This document shows positions 17,007 through 28,306 of a DNA stretch of 64,000 bases, piece after piece. The stretch's first letter is position 1; each line of letters begins with the position of its first letter. Origin of the DNA: Pseudomonas alloputida (GTDB taxonomy: Bacteria > Pseudomonadota > Gammaproteobacteria > Pseudomonadales > Pseudomonadaceae). The notes under the pieces were generated by a model, which worked only from the letters and a program-made list of their open reading frames with translations, had not been told where the DNA came from and searched no databases. Made by a program: the position numbers and the translations under genes. The stretch covers positions 5,616,501-5,680,500 of the forward strand of contig NZ_CP128540.1 of the NCBI RefSeq assembly GCF_021283545.2, read 5' to 3'.

Positions 17007-18524
17007 ATGCGTTGGATCACCCGCCCCGGCTGGCCCGGTAACCTGCTGGCCCTGGCGGCCGGTGCTTCCACCCTCCTGGCCCTGGCGCCGTTCGACATCT
17101 GGCCGTTGGCGGTGTTGTCCATCGCGGTGCTCTACCTTGGCCTGCGCGAGCTCAGCCCGCGCCAGGCCATGTGGCGTGGCTGGTGGTTTGGGTTTGGCCT
17201 GTATGGCGCCGGCACCTGGTGGATCTACGTCAGCATGAACACCTACGGCGGCGCCTCGCCGCTGCTGGCAATCGTGTTGCTGCTGGCGTTCTTCGCCGCA
17301 CTGGCCTGGTTCTTCGCCCTGCCCACCTGGCTATGGGCGCGCTGGCTACGGCGCAACGAAGCACCACTGGCCGACGCCCTGTGCTTCGCCGCCCTCTGGC
17401 TACTGCAAGAGGCCTTCCGCGGCTGGTTCCTGACCGGTTTCCCCTGGCTCTACGCCGGCTATAGCCAACTGGACGGCCCGTTGGCCGGCCTTGCGCCACT
17501 GGGCGGGGTATGGCTGATTTCCTTCACCCTCGCCCTTACCGCCGCCCTGCTGTGCAACCTGCACCGCCTGCGCCCCCGCCCCTCGTTCCTGGCCGTGGCC
17601 AGCGTGCTGTTGCTGGCCCCCTGGGGGCTGGGCCTGGCGCTCAAGGGCCATGCCTGGACCATTCCGGCAGGCGATCCGCTGAAAGTGGCAGCGATCCAGG
17701 GCAACGTCGAGCAGGACCTGAAATGGGACCCCGCGCACATCGACGCGCAACTGGCGCTATACCGCGACCTGAGCTTCAGCTCCAGGCCGGTGGACCTGCT
17801 GGTGTGGCCGGAAACCGCCGTTCCGGTGCTCAAGGACCAGGCCCAGGGCTACATCGACGTGATGGGCCGCTTCGCCGCCGAGCGCCACTCGGCGCTGATC
17901 ACGGGCGTGCCGGTGCGTGAAGAAGTGCACCACCAGCGCCGCTACTACAACGGCATCACCGTCACTGGCGAAGGCGACGGCACCTACCTCAAGCAGAAGC
18001 TGGTGCCATTTGGCGAGTATGTGCCGCTGCAAGACGTGCTGCGTGGGGCCATCGAGTTCTTCAACCTGCCCATGTCCGACTTCGCCCGCGGTCCGGAAGA
18101 CCAGCCGCTGCTGCAGGCCAAGGGCTACCAGATTGCCCCTTACATCTGCTACGAGGTGGTCTACCCCGAGTTCGCCGCCGGCCTGGCTGCGCGTAGCGAC
18201 CTGCTGCTGACCATCAGCAACGACACCTGGTTCGGCAAATCGATCGGCCCCTTGCAGCACCTGCAGATGGCGCAGATGCGCGCGCTGGAAGCCGGCCGCT
18301 GGATGATCCGCGCCACCAACAACGGCGTGACCGCGCTGATCGACCCGTTTGGCCGCATTACCACGCAGATTCCGCAGTTCCAGCAGGCCGTGCTGTATGG
18401 CGAGGTGGTGCCGATGCAGCAGCTGACGCCTTACCTGCAATGGCGCTCATGGCCGCTGGCGATTGTCTGTGCATTGCTGCTGGGCTGGGCGTTGCTGGCA
18501 GGGCGTATTGCAAAAACCGTCTGA
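17007..18524 (+). CDS. lnt: apolipoprotein N-acyltransferase
   Basis: 505 residues. Inner-membrane enzyme that adds the third acyl chain to lipoproteins. An N-terminal block of hydrophobic helices (about 10-210) is followed by a nitrilase-type periplasmic domain with VWPETAVPV (catalytic Glu), KQKLVPFGEYVPL (catalytic Lys) and APYICYEVVYPEF (catalytic Cys), and a last helix near the C-terminus. It closes the ybeZ-ybeY-corC-lnt operon, 8 bases after corC, and is followed by a REP doublet. Confidence 0.95.
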   Translation: MRWITRPGWPGNLLALAAGASTLLALAPFDIWPLAVLSIAVLYLGLRELSPRQAMWRGWWFGFGLYGAGTWWIYVSMNTYGGASPLLAIVLLLAFFAALAWFFALPTWLWARWLRRNEAPLADALCFAALWLLQEAFRGWFLTGFPWLYAGYSQLDGPLAGLAPLGGVWLISFTLALTAALLCNLHRLRPRPSFLAVASVLLLAPWGLGLALKGHAWTIPAGDPLKVAAIQGNVEQDLKWDPAHIDAQLALYRDLSFSSRPVDLLVWPETAVPVLKDQAQGYIDVMGRFAAERHSALITGVPVREEVHHQRRYYNGITVTGEGDGTYLKQKLVPFGEYVPLQDVLRGAIEFFNLPMSDFARGPEDQPLLQAKGYQIAPYICYEVVYPEFAAGLAARSDLLLTISNDTWFGKSIGPLQHLQMAQMRALEAGRWMIRATNNGVTALIDPFGRITTQIPQFQQAVLYGEVVPMQQLTPYLQWRSWPLAIVCALLLGWALLAGRIAKTV

Positions 18525-18543
18525 TTGACGATACGCGACCACT

Positions 18544-18647
18544 GTAGGAGCGGGTTTACCCGCGAATACGGTAGTCGCGGCAACGGTGAACGGCGGGTGG
18601 AGATTGGCCAGCAGGGCAGGCCCTTTCGCGGGCAAGCCCGGTCCTAC
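18544..18647. repeat. REP doublet (REPIN), 104 bases, conserved-spacer type
   Basis: It has the same layout as 8228-8331: GTAGGAGCGGGTTTACCCGC on the left, a spacer with GGCAACGGTGAACGG and GGAGATTGGCCAGCAG, and GCGGGCAAGCCCGGTCCTAC on the right. It lies between the convergent lnt and YdcF-like genes. Confidence 0.9.
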
Positions 18648-18670
18648 AGGGGATTATGTAAGCCGGTGAA

Positions 18671-19432
18671 TCAGTAGAACACCCGATACCCCACCAACCC
18701 CACCACTTCATTGAACAACTGCCCGCTCTGCCACATCGCCCGGCTCTCTGGCAGCAGCCCGCCAAACGGCCGCGCATGATCGCGCCCAAGGAACCCCACC
18801 GGCGCCGGCACCACCTCGAACCCCGCCTGTTCAAAACTCCAGCGTGAGCGCTGCATGTGCCAGGCCTGGGTCACCAGCACCACCCGGCGAAATCCCAAAG
18901 GCTGCAGCACCTTGGCCGTCAGCTGAGCATTTTCCCAGGTCGTGCGGCTGGCCTCTTCGCGCCATTTCACCTCGACAGCGAAATCTTCATGCAAGCGTTC
19001 CGCCATCAGCCTCGCCTCGCTGGGCGGCGTGCCGTAATGCAACCCACCACTGGTCAACACTGGCAGGCCCGAAGCCTTGGCCAGCCGCGCGGCAAAGCGC
19101 ATCCGTTCCAGTGCCGTGGCCGTGGGCTGGTCACCGCCACCCCAGGCCGGGTCCCCGCGCTCGCGCCCGGCGCCCAGCACCACAATGGCATCCGCCCGGC
19201 TCGCCAGGCCGGCCCAGTCGCTCACGGCCAGCGGCGGCTCACTTTCCAGCACACGGGCGGTTTCCTGCACCACCAGCGGCAGGCTCATCAACCACAGGCC
19301 ACCCAGCCCTACGCTAAAGCAAAGCGCCGCCAACCGGGGCCGCCGCGTACGCAGCCACCATGCCGCAAGCAGCAGCAAGAACAGCACGCCCGGCGGCATC
19401 AGCCATTGTTTGATGAAGAATCGGATCGGCAT
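18671..19432 (-). CDS. YdcF-like (DUF218) membrane protein
   Basis: 253 residues. Two N-terminal hydrophobic helices (about 10-30 and 38-60) are followed by a DUF218/YdcF domain: DAIVVLGAGRERGDP, RMRFAARLAKASGLPVLTSGG, SRTTWENAQLTAKVL and VVLVTQAWHMQRS. E. coli homologues include YdcF and SanA/ElyC, involved in envelope polysaccharide homeostasis. The ATG at 19432 has AGGAGG 8 bases upstream; a GTG at 19441 lies inside that site and is rejected. The exact role is unknown. Confidence 0.82.
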   Translation of the reverse strand: MPIRFFIKQWLMPPGVLFLLLLAAWWLRTRRPRLAALCFSVGLGGLWLMSLPLVVQETARVLESEPPLAVSDWAGLASRADAIVVLGAGRERGDPAWGGGDQPTATALERMRFAARLAKASGLPVLTSGGLHYGTPPSEARLMAERLHEDFAVEVKWREEASRTTWENAQLTAKVLQPLGFRRVVLVTQAWHMQRSRWSFEQAGFEVVPAPVGFLGRDHARPFGGLLPESRAMWQSGQLFNEVVGLVGYRVFY

Positions 19433-19468
19433 CGGCCACACCTCCTTGGCAGGCGTGCAGCCTAGAAG

Positions 19469-19506
19469 GATCGACGCCGGTCAACAAGTGCGTACCGGCG
19501 TCGATC
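19469..19506 (-). terminator. long hairpin downstream of the 104-residue gene
   Basis: GATCGACGCCGGT (19469-19481) and ACCGGCGTCGATC (19494-19506) form a perfect 13-bp stem with a 12-base loop. On the minus strand it follows the small unknown gene and precedes the YdcF-like gene, so it probably ends or trims that transcript. There is no strong T-run. Confidence 0.5.
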
Positions 19507-19566
19507 TTGAGTTGTGTGATAGTGAAGAACCGGCGCGCGATAGCCTGCGCCTGGCGTCCTGAACGG

Positions 19567-19881
19567 CTAGCGATGTGGCAGCGTCCTGGATCTCGCCGTA
19601 CTGGCGGGGCGTTTCTTGTCCTTGAGCCAGATGATCTTGGCCGATGTCGGCTCCGCTTGTGGGTAACTGCCGACAGGGGCATTGTGGCGCTCCGGAAGGG
19701 ATTCCAGGTAGGCCTTGATCACTTCGAACTCTGCGTGGCTCAGGCCACGCAACTCAAGCTCAGCTGGCATCTCGTCGCGCAATCGCACCGAGGTCCTGGC
19801 CGTTTCCAGTGCCAGGCCAAGCCGGTCGATCAGGCGCTCGTAAAGCTCCGGTCTGATTGCGGGTAGCTGCGTCTCTCCCAT
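19567..19881 (-). CDS. conserved small protein of unknown function
   Basis: 104 residues, not recognised. It starts MGETQLPAIRPELYERLIDR after a GAGG site 7 bases upstream. The first 70 residues look helical and charged (LALETARTSVRLRDEMPAE, FEVIKAYLESLPERH) and the tail is basic (WLKDKKRPASTARSRTLPHR), which could contact nucleic acid. No signal peptide or membrane helix. It diverges from leuS. A real gene is supported by its ribosome-binding site and by a downstream hairpin. Confidence 0.6.
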   Translation of the reverse strand: MGETQLPAIRPELYERLIDRLGLALETARTSVRLRDEMPAELELRGLSHAEFEVIKAYLESLPERHNAPVGSYPQAEPTSAKIIWLKDKKRPASTARSRTLPHR

Positions 19882-19931
19882 CCGTTCACCTCATTGAAGG
19901 TAAGAATATCTCCCCCCACACCTGAGCTTAG

Positions 19932-22715
<2,784 letters not shown>

Positions 22716-22721
22716 TGAAAA

Positions 22722-22750
22722 CGCCCACCCGCATCGATTGCGGGTGGGCG
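22722..22750. terminator. strong hairpin between leuS and lptE
   Basis: CGCCCACCCGCA (22722-22733) and TGCGGGTGGGCG (22739-22750) form a perfect 12-bp stem with a 5-base loop, 7 bases after the leuS stop codon. There is no T-run on the plus strand, so it may be an attenuator, a weak terminator or an mRNA-stability element within the leuS-lptE-holA unit. Confidence 0.5.
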
Positions 22751-22776
22751 GAACAGGCCCAAAAGGGAGCAACAAC

Positions 22777-23382
22777 ATGATCAAACGCAATTTGCTGGTA
22801 ATCGGCCTGGCGGTCATGCTCAGCGCCTGCGGTTTCCAGCTGCGCGGCACCGGCGCCACCGAGCTGAGCGTGAAGGAAATGGACGTCAGCGCGCGCAATG
22901 CCTACGGCCCGACCGTGCTCCAGCTGCGTGAAGTGCTGGAACGTAGCGGCGTCAACGTGCACGCCGGCGCACCGTATCGCCTGGTGCTGACCAACGAACA
23001 GGAGCGCGAGCGCTCGGCGACCTACAACAGCGGCAACCGTACCGCCGAGTACGAGCTGACCACCAAGCTGGACTACAGCATCCTGGGCCTGAACAACCTG
23101 GAGCTGATGAGCGACAAGCTGGAGGTACGCAAGGTCTACGTGCGTGACGGCTCGAACATCACCGGCTCCGAGCAGGAAGCCAAACGCGCCCGCGAAGAAA
23201 TGCGCCGCGACCTGGTCAACGCCATGGTCGTACGTTTGCAGATGCTGTCCCCGCCCCAACTGGATGAGCTGCAGCGTAAAGCAGACGAGCGCGCCCAAGC
23301 CGAAGCTGCCGCGCTGGAGGCTGCCCGCCGCCAGCAAGCCGAGACGCCTCAGCAATCGCCACTGGAAGTACCGGGCAACTAA
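22777..23382 (+). CDS. lptE: LPS assembly lipoprotein LptE
   Basis: 201 residues. Outer-membrane lipoprotein partner of LptD in LPS insertion. The lipoprotein signal MIKRNLLVIGLAVML leads to the lipobox LSAC and is followed by the family start GFQLRGTG. The LptE core includes VLTNEQERERSATYN and TTKLDYSILG; the C-terminal 40 residues are a charged, Ala/Glu-rich helix (AQAEAAALEAARRQQAETPQ). It lies between leuS and holA, the standard order. Confidence 0.93.
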   Translation: MIKRNLLVIGLAVMLSACGFQLRGTGATELSVKEMDVSARNAYGPTVLQLREVLERSGVNVHAGAPYRLVLTNEQERERSATYNSGNRTAEYELTTKLDYSILGLNNLELMSDKLEVRKVYVRDGSNITGSEQEAKRAREEMRRDLVNAMVVRLQMLSPPQLDELQRKADERAQAEAAALEAARRQQAETPQQSPLEVPGN

Positions 23383-23390
23383 GCCCGCGA

Positions 23391-23410
23391 GGGGCGCCCT
23401 CGGGCGCCCC
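23391..23410. terminator. GC-rich hairpin between lptE and holA
   Basis: GGGGCGCC (23391-23398) and GGCGCCCC (23403-23410) form an 8-bp perfect stem with a CTCG tetraloop, 9 bases after lptE and 11 bases before holA. It has no T-run. It may tune holA expression rather than end transcription. Confidence 0.4.
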
Positions 23411-23421
23411 GCCTGTTCCCC

Positions 23422-24459
23422 ATGAAACTCGCCCCCGCCCAACTCAACAAGCACCTGCAAGGCGCCCTGGCACCGGTCTACGTGGTCAGTGGCGACGACC
23501 CGCTGCTGTGCCAGGAAGCCGCCGACGCCATCCGCAATGCCGCGCGTCAGCAAGGTTTCGATGAACGCCAGGTATTCAGTGCCGACGCCAACTTCGACTG
23601 GGGCACCCTGCTCCAGGCCGGTGCAAGCCTGTCGCTGTTCGCCCAGCGCCGCCTGCTGGAACTGCGCCTGCCCTCGGGCAAGCCCGGTGACAAGGGTGCC
23701 GCTGCGCTGATGGAATACTGCGCCAACCCCGCCGAAGACACGCTGCTGCTGATCAGCCTGCCCAAGCTCGACAGCAGTGCGCAGAAGACCAAGTGGGGCA
23801 AGGCATTGATCGAAGGCGCCCATTGCCAGTTCATCCAGATCTGGCCGGTGGATGTGCACCAGCTCCCGCAGTGGATCAACCAGCGCCTGCAACAGGCCGG
23901 CCTGTCAGCCCAGCGTGATGCCGTCGACCTGATTGCCGCGCGCGTGGAAGGCAACCTGCTGGCAGCCGCGCAGGAAATCGAAAAACTCAAGCTGCTGGCC
24001 GAAGGCAGCCAGATCACCGTGGAAACCGTGCAGGCTGCCGTCGCCGACAGTGCCCGCTTCGATGTCTTCGGCCTGGTCGATGCCATTCTCAACGGCGAGG
24101 CTGCGCATGCCCTGCGTATGCTCGAAGGCTTGCGCGGTGAAGGTGTGGAGCCGCCAGTCATCCTCTGGGCCTTGGCCCGTGAGCTGCGCCAACTGGCGGG
24201 GCTAGCCCAGCAGTTCAGCCAAGGCGTGCCATTGGACAAAGCGTTCAGCCAGGCCCGCCCGCCCATCTGGGACAAACGCCGACCGCTGGTCAGCAAGGCC
24301 CTGCAGCGCCTCTCGGCGCAGCGTTGGGCGCAACTGCTGCAGGATGCCCAGCGAATCGATGCGCAGATCAAAGGGCAGGCTGAAGGTTCGCCGTGGATTG
24401 GCCTGGCGCGGCTGTCGCTGTTGATGGCTGGCCAGCGCCTGGCCCTCCCTCCCGAGTAA
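23422..24459 (+). CDS. holA: DNA polymerase III delta subunit
   Basis: 345 residues. HolA (delta) is the clamp-loader subunit that opens the beta sliding clamp. Family features include MKLAPAQLNKHLQGALAPVYVVSGDDPLLCQEAADAIR split over the first 40 residues, SLSLFAQRRLLELRLPSGKPG, AARVEGNLLAAAQEIEKLKLL and the C-terminal collar ARFDVFGLVDAILNGE to LLMAGQRL. Usual length and position after lptE. Confidence 0.95.
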   Translation: MKLAPAQLNKHLQGALAPVYVVSGDDPLLCQEAADAIRNAARQQGFDERQVFSADANFDWGTLLQAGASLSLFAQRRLLELRLPSGKPGDKGAAALMEYCANPAEDTLLLISLPKLDSSAQKTKWGKALIEGAHCQFIQIWPVDVHQLPQWINQRLQQAGLSAQRDAVDLIAARVEGNLLAAAQEIEKLKLLAEGSQITVETVQAAVADSARFDVFGLVDAILNGEAAHALRMLEGLRGEGVEPPVILWALARELRQLAGLAQQFSQGVPLDKAFSQARPPIWDKRRPLVSKALQRLSAQRWAQLLQDAQRIDAQIKGQAEGSPWIGLARLSLLMAGQRLALPPE

Positions 24460-24470
24460 CTGCGGCCGTC

Positions 24471-24574
24471 GTAGGAGCGGGTTTACCCGCGAAGAGGCCG
24501 GACCTGCTAATCAATCTCCACCCACCGTTCACCGTTGCCGCCGCCACCGTATTCGCGGGTAAACCCGCTCCTAC
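24471..24574. repeat. REP doublet (REPIN), 104 bases, conserved-spacer type, inverted
   Basis: It starts GTAGGAGCGGGTTTACCCGC and ends GCGGGTAAACCCGCTCCTAC. The spacer holds CCGTTCACCGTTGCC, the reverse complement of the spacer in the elements at 8228 and 18544. It lies between holA and arfA. Confidence 0.9.
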
Positions 24575-24675
24575 ACATAGGCACCAGCGCCTCGACCATA
24601 TACACAATCAATTGGCCCCCACCCTTCGGGGGGCCTACAGTGCGCCCGAAACTCACCCAACCCGGGAAGCCCACC

Positions 24676-24840
24676 ATGAGCAAAAAGCCGAAAAAGCACG
24701 GCCCCAACAAGGCCAAGTCCATCGTTGCCCAGCCACTGTTCCGCTGCCGCCAGGAACAACCGAACAAGGGCAAAGGCAGCTACCGCCGCGAAGCCTTCCA
24801 ATCGAGAGATTGGGAGGCTTCCTACTTTTTGGCTGCATGA
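24676..24840 (+). CDS. arfA: alternative ribosome-rescue factor ArfA
   Basis: 54 residues. ArfA recruits release factor RF2 to ribosomes stalled on non-stop mRNAs, as backup to tmRNA. The family core is visible: a basic N-terminus (MSKKPKKHGPNKAKSI), PLFRCRQE, then NKGKGSYRRE and RDWEAS. The ATG at 24676 follows CGGGAAGCC. An intrinsic terminator lies inside the coding sequence (24790-24830), ahead of the TGA at 24838. In E. coli the same arrangement makes arfA mRNA non-stop, so full expression occurs only when trans-translation fails. It falls between holA and a transglycosylase gene. Confidence 0.9.
   Translation: MSKKPKKHGPNKAKSIVAQPLFRCRQEQPNKGKGSYRREAFQSRDWEASYFLAA
24790..24830 (+). terminator. 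arfA: intrinsic terminator inside the arfA coding sequence
   Basis: GAAGCCTTCCAATC (24790-24803) pairs with GATTGGGAGGCTTC (24808-24821) in a 14-bp stem with one G-T pair and a GAGA tetraloop, followed by CTAC and five T residues (24826-24830). Transcripts ended here lack the stop codon at 24838-24840. The stem is also a plausible RNase III target, as in E. coli arfA. Confidence 0.85.
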
Positions 24841-24900
24841 AAGCATCGCAAGCGCAGGCATGGTATGGTCGTCACCTGACCTGCAACTCTGGATCTGTGC

Positions 24901-26217
24901 ATGCTCTTCCGTCTTATCCCCCGCTGGGAAACCCGCCAGCTGATCGCGGCCTCCAGCTTCATCCTGCTCGTGGCCTGTGCGGAAAAGCCCACCGCCGCCG
25001 ACGCGCTGCCGCTGGCCCCTGCCCAACCCAATCCCGTGGTGACCGTGCCCGGCGCAACGCCCGACGTCAGCACTGACATCCAGCCCCTGCAAACCTTCGC
25101 CCAATGGCAAGCGGGCTTCCGCGAGCAGGCCCTGCAAGCCGGCATTTCGCCGAGCACCTTCGACCGCGCCTTCCTCGGTGTCACCCCCGACCTGGACGTG
25201 ATCAAGGCAGACCGCAGCCAGCCGGAGTTCACCCGCCCGGTGTGGGAATACCTCGAAGGCGCCCTGTCGCCCCTGCGTGTGCGCAACGGCAAGAAGCTGC
25301 TGGAGCAGAACGCCGAGCTGCTGACTCGCCTTGAGCAACGCTATGGCGTGGACCGCCAGGTGCTGGTCGCGGTGTGGGGCATGGAAAGCAACTTCGGCCA
25401 GTTCCAGGGCAGCAAGTCGGTGATCCGCTCGCTGGCCACTTTGGCCTATGAGGGCCGCCGCCCACAGTTCGCCCAGGATCAGCTGATTGCCGCGCTGCAG
25501 ATCATCCAGCATGGTGACATCCAGCCTGAAGCCATGCGTGGCTCGTGGGCCGGCGCCATGGGCCAGACCCAGTTCATCCCGACCACCTACAACACCCATG
25601 CCGTGGACTTCGACGGCGATGGCCGCCGCGACATCTGGAACAGCACACCAGACGCCCTGGCCTCAACAGCGCACTACCTGCAGAGTTCGGGCTGGAAACG
25701 CGGCCAACCGTGGGGCTTCGAGGTACAGGTGCCGGCCGGCTTCGACTTCTGGCAGGCCGATGGTGCACTGCGCAAACCGGTGAGTGAATGGCTGGCGATG
25801 GGCGTGAAACTGCCAGCGGGTACCCAGCTGCCGGCAGGTAGCAACCAGCTGTCTGCCGCCCTGCTGCTGCCGGCCGGTGCACGCGGCCCGGCGTTCCTGG
25901 TGCTGGACAACTTCCGCGCCATCCTCAAATACAACAACTCGTCGTCCTATGCCCTGGCGGTGAGCCTGCTCGGGGATCGCTTCAGCGGCTGGGGCTTCAT
26001 TGCCGGCAGCTGGCCGAAAGAGGACCTGCCGCTCAGCCGCACCGAGCGCATGGAGTTGCAGAACTTGCTGAACAGCCGCGGGCATGATGCGGGTAATGCC
26101 GATGGCATTATCGGGGCCAATACCCGCAAGGCAATCCGCAATGCCCAGCAAGGGCTGGGATGGCCGGCGGATGGCTACCCGACCCACAAGCTGCTTGAGA
26201 GCCTGCGCCAGCAGTAA
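24901..26217 (+). CDS. MltB-family lytic murein transglycosylase with peptidoglycan-binding domain
   Basis: 438 residues. The signal region ends in the lipobox-like LVAC (Cys26), so an outer-membrane lipoprotein is likely. The transglycosylase domain (about 60-360) has WQAGFREQALQAGIS, VLVAVWGMESNFGQFQG with the catalytic Glu, AMGQTQFIPTTY and AVDFDGDGRRDIW. A C-terminal PG_binding_1 domain (about 370-435) has LQNLLNSRGHDAGNADG and ANTRKAIRNAQ. It cleaves glycan strands to 1,6-anhydro products. The window's second MltB paralogue (31685-32695) lacks the binding domain. Confidence 0.9.
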   Translation: MLFRLIPRWETRQLIAASSFILLVACAEKPTAADALPLAPAQPNPVVTVPGATPDVSTDIQPLQTFAQWQAGFREQALQAGISPSTFDRAFLGVTPDLDVIKADRSQPEFTRPVWEYLEGALSPLRVRNGKKLLEQNAELLTRLEQRYGVDRQVLVAVWGMESNFGQFQGSKSVIRSLATLAYEGRRPQFAQDQLIAALQIIQHGDIQPEAMRGSWAGAMGQTQFIPTTYNTHAVDFDGDGRRDIWNSTPDALASTAHYLQSSGWKRGQPWGFEVQVPAGFDFWQADGALRKPVSEWLAMGVKLPAGTQLPAGSNQLSAALLLPAGARGPAFLVLDNFRAILKYNNSSSYALAVSLLGDRFSGWGFIAGSWPKEDLPLSRTERMELQNLLNSRGHDAGNADGIIGANTRKAIRNAQQGLGWPADGYPTHKLLESLRQQ

Positions 26218-26222
26218 GCATT

Positions 26223-26245
26223 CCGGGGCCGCTGCGCGGCCCCGG
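26223..26245. terminator. bidirectional hairpin between convergent genes
   Basis: CCGGGGCCGC (26223-26232) and GCGGCCCCGG (26236-26245) form a 10-bp stem with a 3-base loop between the transglycosylase gene (plus) and ldcA (minus). It lacks a clear T-run. Confidence 0.55.
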
Positions 26246-26250
26246 TAATC

Positions 26251-27189
26251 TCACGCCCTGAACAGATCCTGCTCCAGCACCAGTGTTTGCTGAACACTGT
26301 CCAGCCTCACCCGAGCCCCCAGGGGCAAGCATACATTCGGGTCACAGTGCCCGCTGCGCCAACCCGCCAGCACCGGCACACCCAGCGGTGCAAACGTATC
26401 CTCCAGCAACGGCGTCAGCGCCGCTGTGGTAATCCCGGCAAAGTCGCCCACCAGCACGCCCTTGACCCCCTCCAGCTTGCCTGCCAGGCGTAACTGGGTC
26501 AGCAGCCGATCCACCCGGTACAACGGCTCATTGACGTCCTCGATGAACAGGATGCAGCCCTGGGTATCCAGCTCGGCAAGGGTCCCCATGGTCGCCCCCA
26601 GCATCGACAGGTTGCCCCCCAGCAACGGTCCGCTGGCCACCCCCGGCAGCACGCAGTCCAATGCGAAGCCCGCCGGGTGCGCGACCTGCTCGCCTGCCCT
26701 CACATGCCCACCCAGTTGCGCCAGCAACGACGACTCGGTCGGTGGCAACTTGGCCCCCAACAGGTCGGCATTGAGCATCCCCCCATGGAAGGTCACCAGC
26801 CCGGCATGCCGGTAGATCGCCGTATGCAACGCGGTGATGTCGCTGTAGCCGATCAGCGGCTTGGGGTTGCGCCGGATCAGTTCAAAGTCGAGCTGGTCAA
26901 GCAGGCGCATGCTGCCGTAGCCCCCACGCATGCACAGGATGGCGTCCATGGCCGGATCGGCAAACGCTGCATGCAAGTCCTGCAGGCGCTGCTGGTCCGG
27001 CCCCGCCAGGTAGCCCTGCGCCTGCAGGGCACCCGGGTAGATACGGCAACGGTAGCCGCGGTCAACGAACCACTGGCTAACCTTGTGCGCATCAAGCCGC
27101 GCCGCGCCCGCCGGGGCGACAATGGCAAAACATGCGTTGGCCGGCAGCGCGGCTGGCAGGGTGGGTTGGAAGGTTTTGGCGCAGTACAT
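26251..27189 (-). CDS. ldcA: muramoyltetrapeptide (LD-) carboxypeptidase
   Basis: 312 residues of the S66 peptidase family, cytoplasmic enzymes that remove D-Ala from murein tetrapeptides during recycling. Features: FAIVAPAGAARLD, GYLAGPDQQRLQDLHAAF, ILCMRGGYGSMRLLDQLD with the nucleophilic serine, KPLIGYSDITALH, TFHGGML, CILFIEDVNEPLYRVDRLLTQL and the C-terminal catalytic Glu/His region ending GHCDPNVCLPLG. The ATG at 27189 has AGGAG 5 bases upstream and is preferred to 27222. It is next to a murein hydrolase gene. Confidence 0.88.
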   Translation of the reverse strand: MYCAKTFQPTLPAALPANACFAIVAPAGAARLDAHKVSQWFVDRGYRCRIYPGALQAQGYLAGPDQQRLQDLHAAFADPAMDAILCMRGGYGSMRLLDQLDFELIRRNPKPLIGYSDITALHTAIYRHAGLVTFHGGMLNADLLGAKLPPTESSLLAQLGGHVRAGEQVAHPAGFALDCVLPGVASGPLLGGNLSMLGATMGTLAELDTQGCILFIEDVNEPLYRVDRLLTQLRLAGKLEGVKGVLVGDFAGITTAALTPLLEDTFAPLGVPVLAGWRSGHCDPNVCLPLGARVRLDSVQQTLVLEQDLFRA

Positions 27190-27224
27190 CGCGGCTCCTT
27201 GCAGCGCATTGGACACAAACAAAA

Positions 27225-27257
27225 ATGCCGATGCCGCCCTTGGGCGCGCATCGGCAT
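27225..27257 (-). terminator. rho-independent terminator after lipA
   Basis: ATGCCGATGC (27225-27234) pairs with GCATCGGCAT (27248-27257). On the minus strand the hairpin is followed by TTTTGTTTGT. It lies 31 bases after the lipA stop and would end the ybeD-lipB-lipA transcript. Confidence 0.8.
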
Positions 27258-27287
27258 CTGTGGCTCCGCTCTAGGCTAGAGCATAGC

Positions 27288-28304
27288 TCAGAGCTTGATC
27301 TTGGCTTCGTGGGCCTGCTGGTCGGCGTGGTACGAAGAACGCACCAGCGGGCCAGAAGCAACGTTCTTGAAGCCCATCTTGTAACCTTCCTCGGCGAACC
27401 AGGCAAAGGTGTCCGGGTGAACGAAACGCTGCACCGGCAAGTGGCTGCGCGACGGCTGCAGGTACTGGCCGAGGGTGAGCATGTCGATGTCATGCTCGCG
27501 CATGCGGTGCATCACTTCGATCACTTCCTCGTCGGTTTCGCCCAGGCCGAGCATCAGGCCCGACTTGGTCGGTACGTGCGGCACCAACTGCTTGAACTTC
27601 TGCAGCAAGTCCAGCGACCAGTCATAGTCCGAACCCGGGCGCGCGGCCTTGTACAGGCGCGGTACGGTCTCGAGGTTGTGGTTGAACACATCCGGCGGCT
27701 CTTGCGCGGTGATCTCCAGGGCAACGTCCATACGGCCACGGTAGTCAGGCACCAAGGTCTCCAACTGCACGCCCGGCGACAGCGCGCGGATTTCCCGGAT
27801 GCAGTCAGCAAAGTGCTGGGCACCACCGTCACGCAGGTCGTCGCGGTCCACCGAGGTGATCACCACATACTTCAGGCGCAGGTCGGCAATGGCGACAGCC
27901 AGGTTTTTCGGCTCGTCCAGATCCAGCGGCTTCGGTCGGCCGTGACCAACGTCGCAGAACGGGCAACGACGGGTGCAGATGTCACCCATGATCATGAAGG
28001 TGGCGGTACCACCCGAGAAGCACTCGCCCAGGTTCGGGCAGGAGGCCTCTTCGCACACGCTGTGCAGTTTGTGCTTGCGCAGCAGTTGTTTGATGCGGTC
28101 TACCTCGGGCGACACCGGGATACGCACGCGAATCCAGTCGGGCTTCTTGGGTAGCTCATCGGTAGGGATGATCTTCACCGGGATGCGCGCGACTTTGTCG
28201 GCACCACGCAGCTTGACCCCAGCTTCCACCTTCTTCGGCGCTGGGCGCGGGGTGGCATCCTGGGTAGGTATCAGGTTCGGCACGGCTTCTTGCACAGTTG
28301 TCAT
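27288..28304 (-). CDS. lipA: lipoyl synthase
   Basis: 338 residues. Radical-SAM enzyme inserting two sulfurs into protein-bound octanoate. The auxiliary cluster motif [12 protein letters not shown] and the SAM-cluster motif CTRRCPFC are both present, with [20 protein letters not shown] spanning the latter. Further family blocks: [55 protein letters not shown] and [12 protein letters not shown]. The serine ligand near the C-terminus fits [14 protein letters not shown]. It is 2 bases after lipB and the last gene before a terminator. Confidence 0.97.
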   Translation of the reverse strand: MTTVQEAVPNLIPTQDATPRPAPKKVEAGVKLRGADKVARIPVKIIPTDELPKKPDWIRVRIPVSPEVDRIKQLLRKHKLHSVCEEASCPNLGECFSGGTATFMIMGDICTRRCPFCDVGHGRPKPLDLDEPKNLAVAIADLRLKYVVITSVDRDDLRDGGAQHFADCIREIRALSPGVQLETLVPDYRGRMDVALEITAQEPPDVFNHNLETVPRLYKAARPGSDYDWSLDLLQKFKQLVPHVPTKSGLMLGLGETDEEVIEVMHRMREHDIDMLTLGQYLQPSRSHLPVQRFVHPDTFAWFAEEGYKMGFKNVASGPLVRSSYHADQQAHEAKIKL

Positions 28305-28306
28305 AT

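Noticed and set aside
24575..24675. GGCCCCC/GGGGGCC hairpin (24614-24635) as a separate terminator
   Set aside because: It lacks a T-run and probably lies in the arfA leader or after holA; its role could not be decided, so it was not listed.
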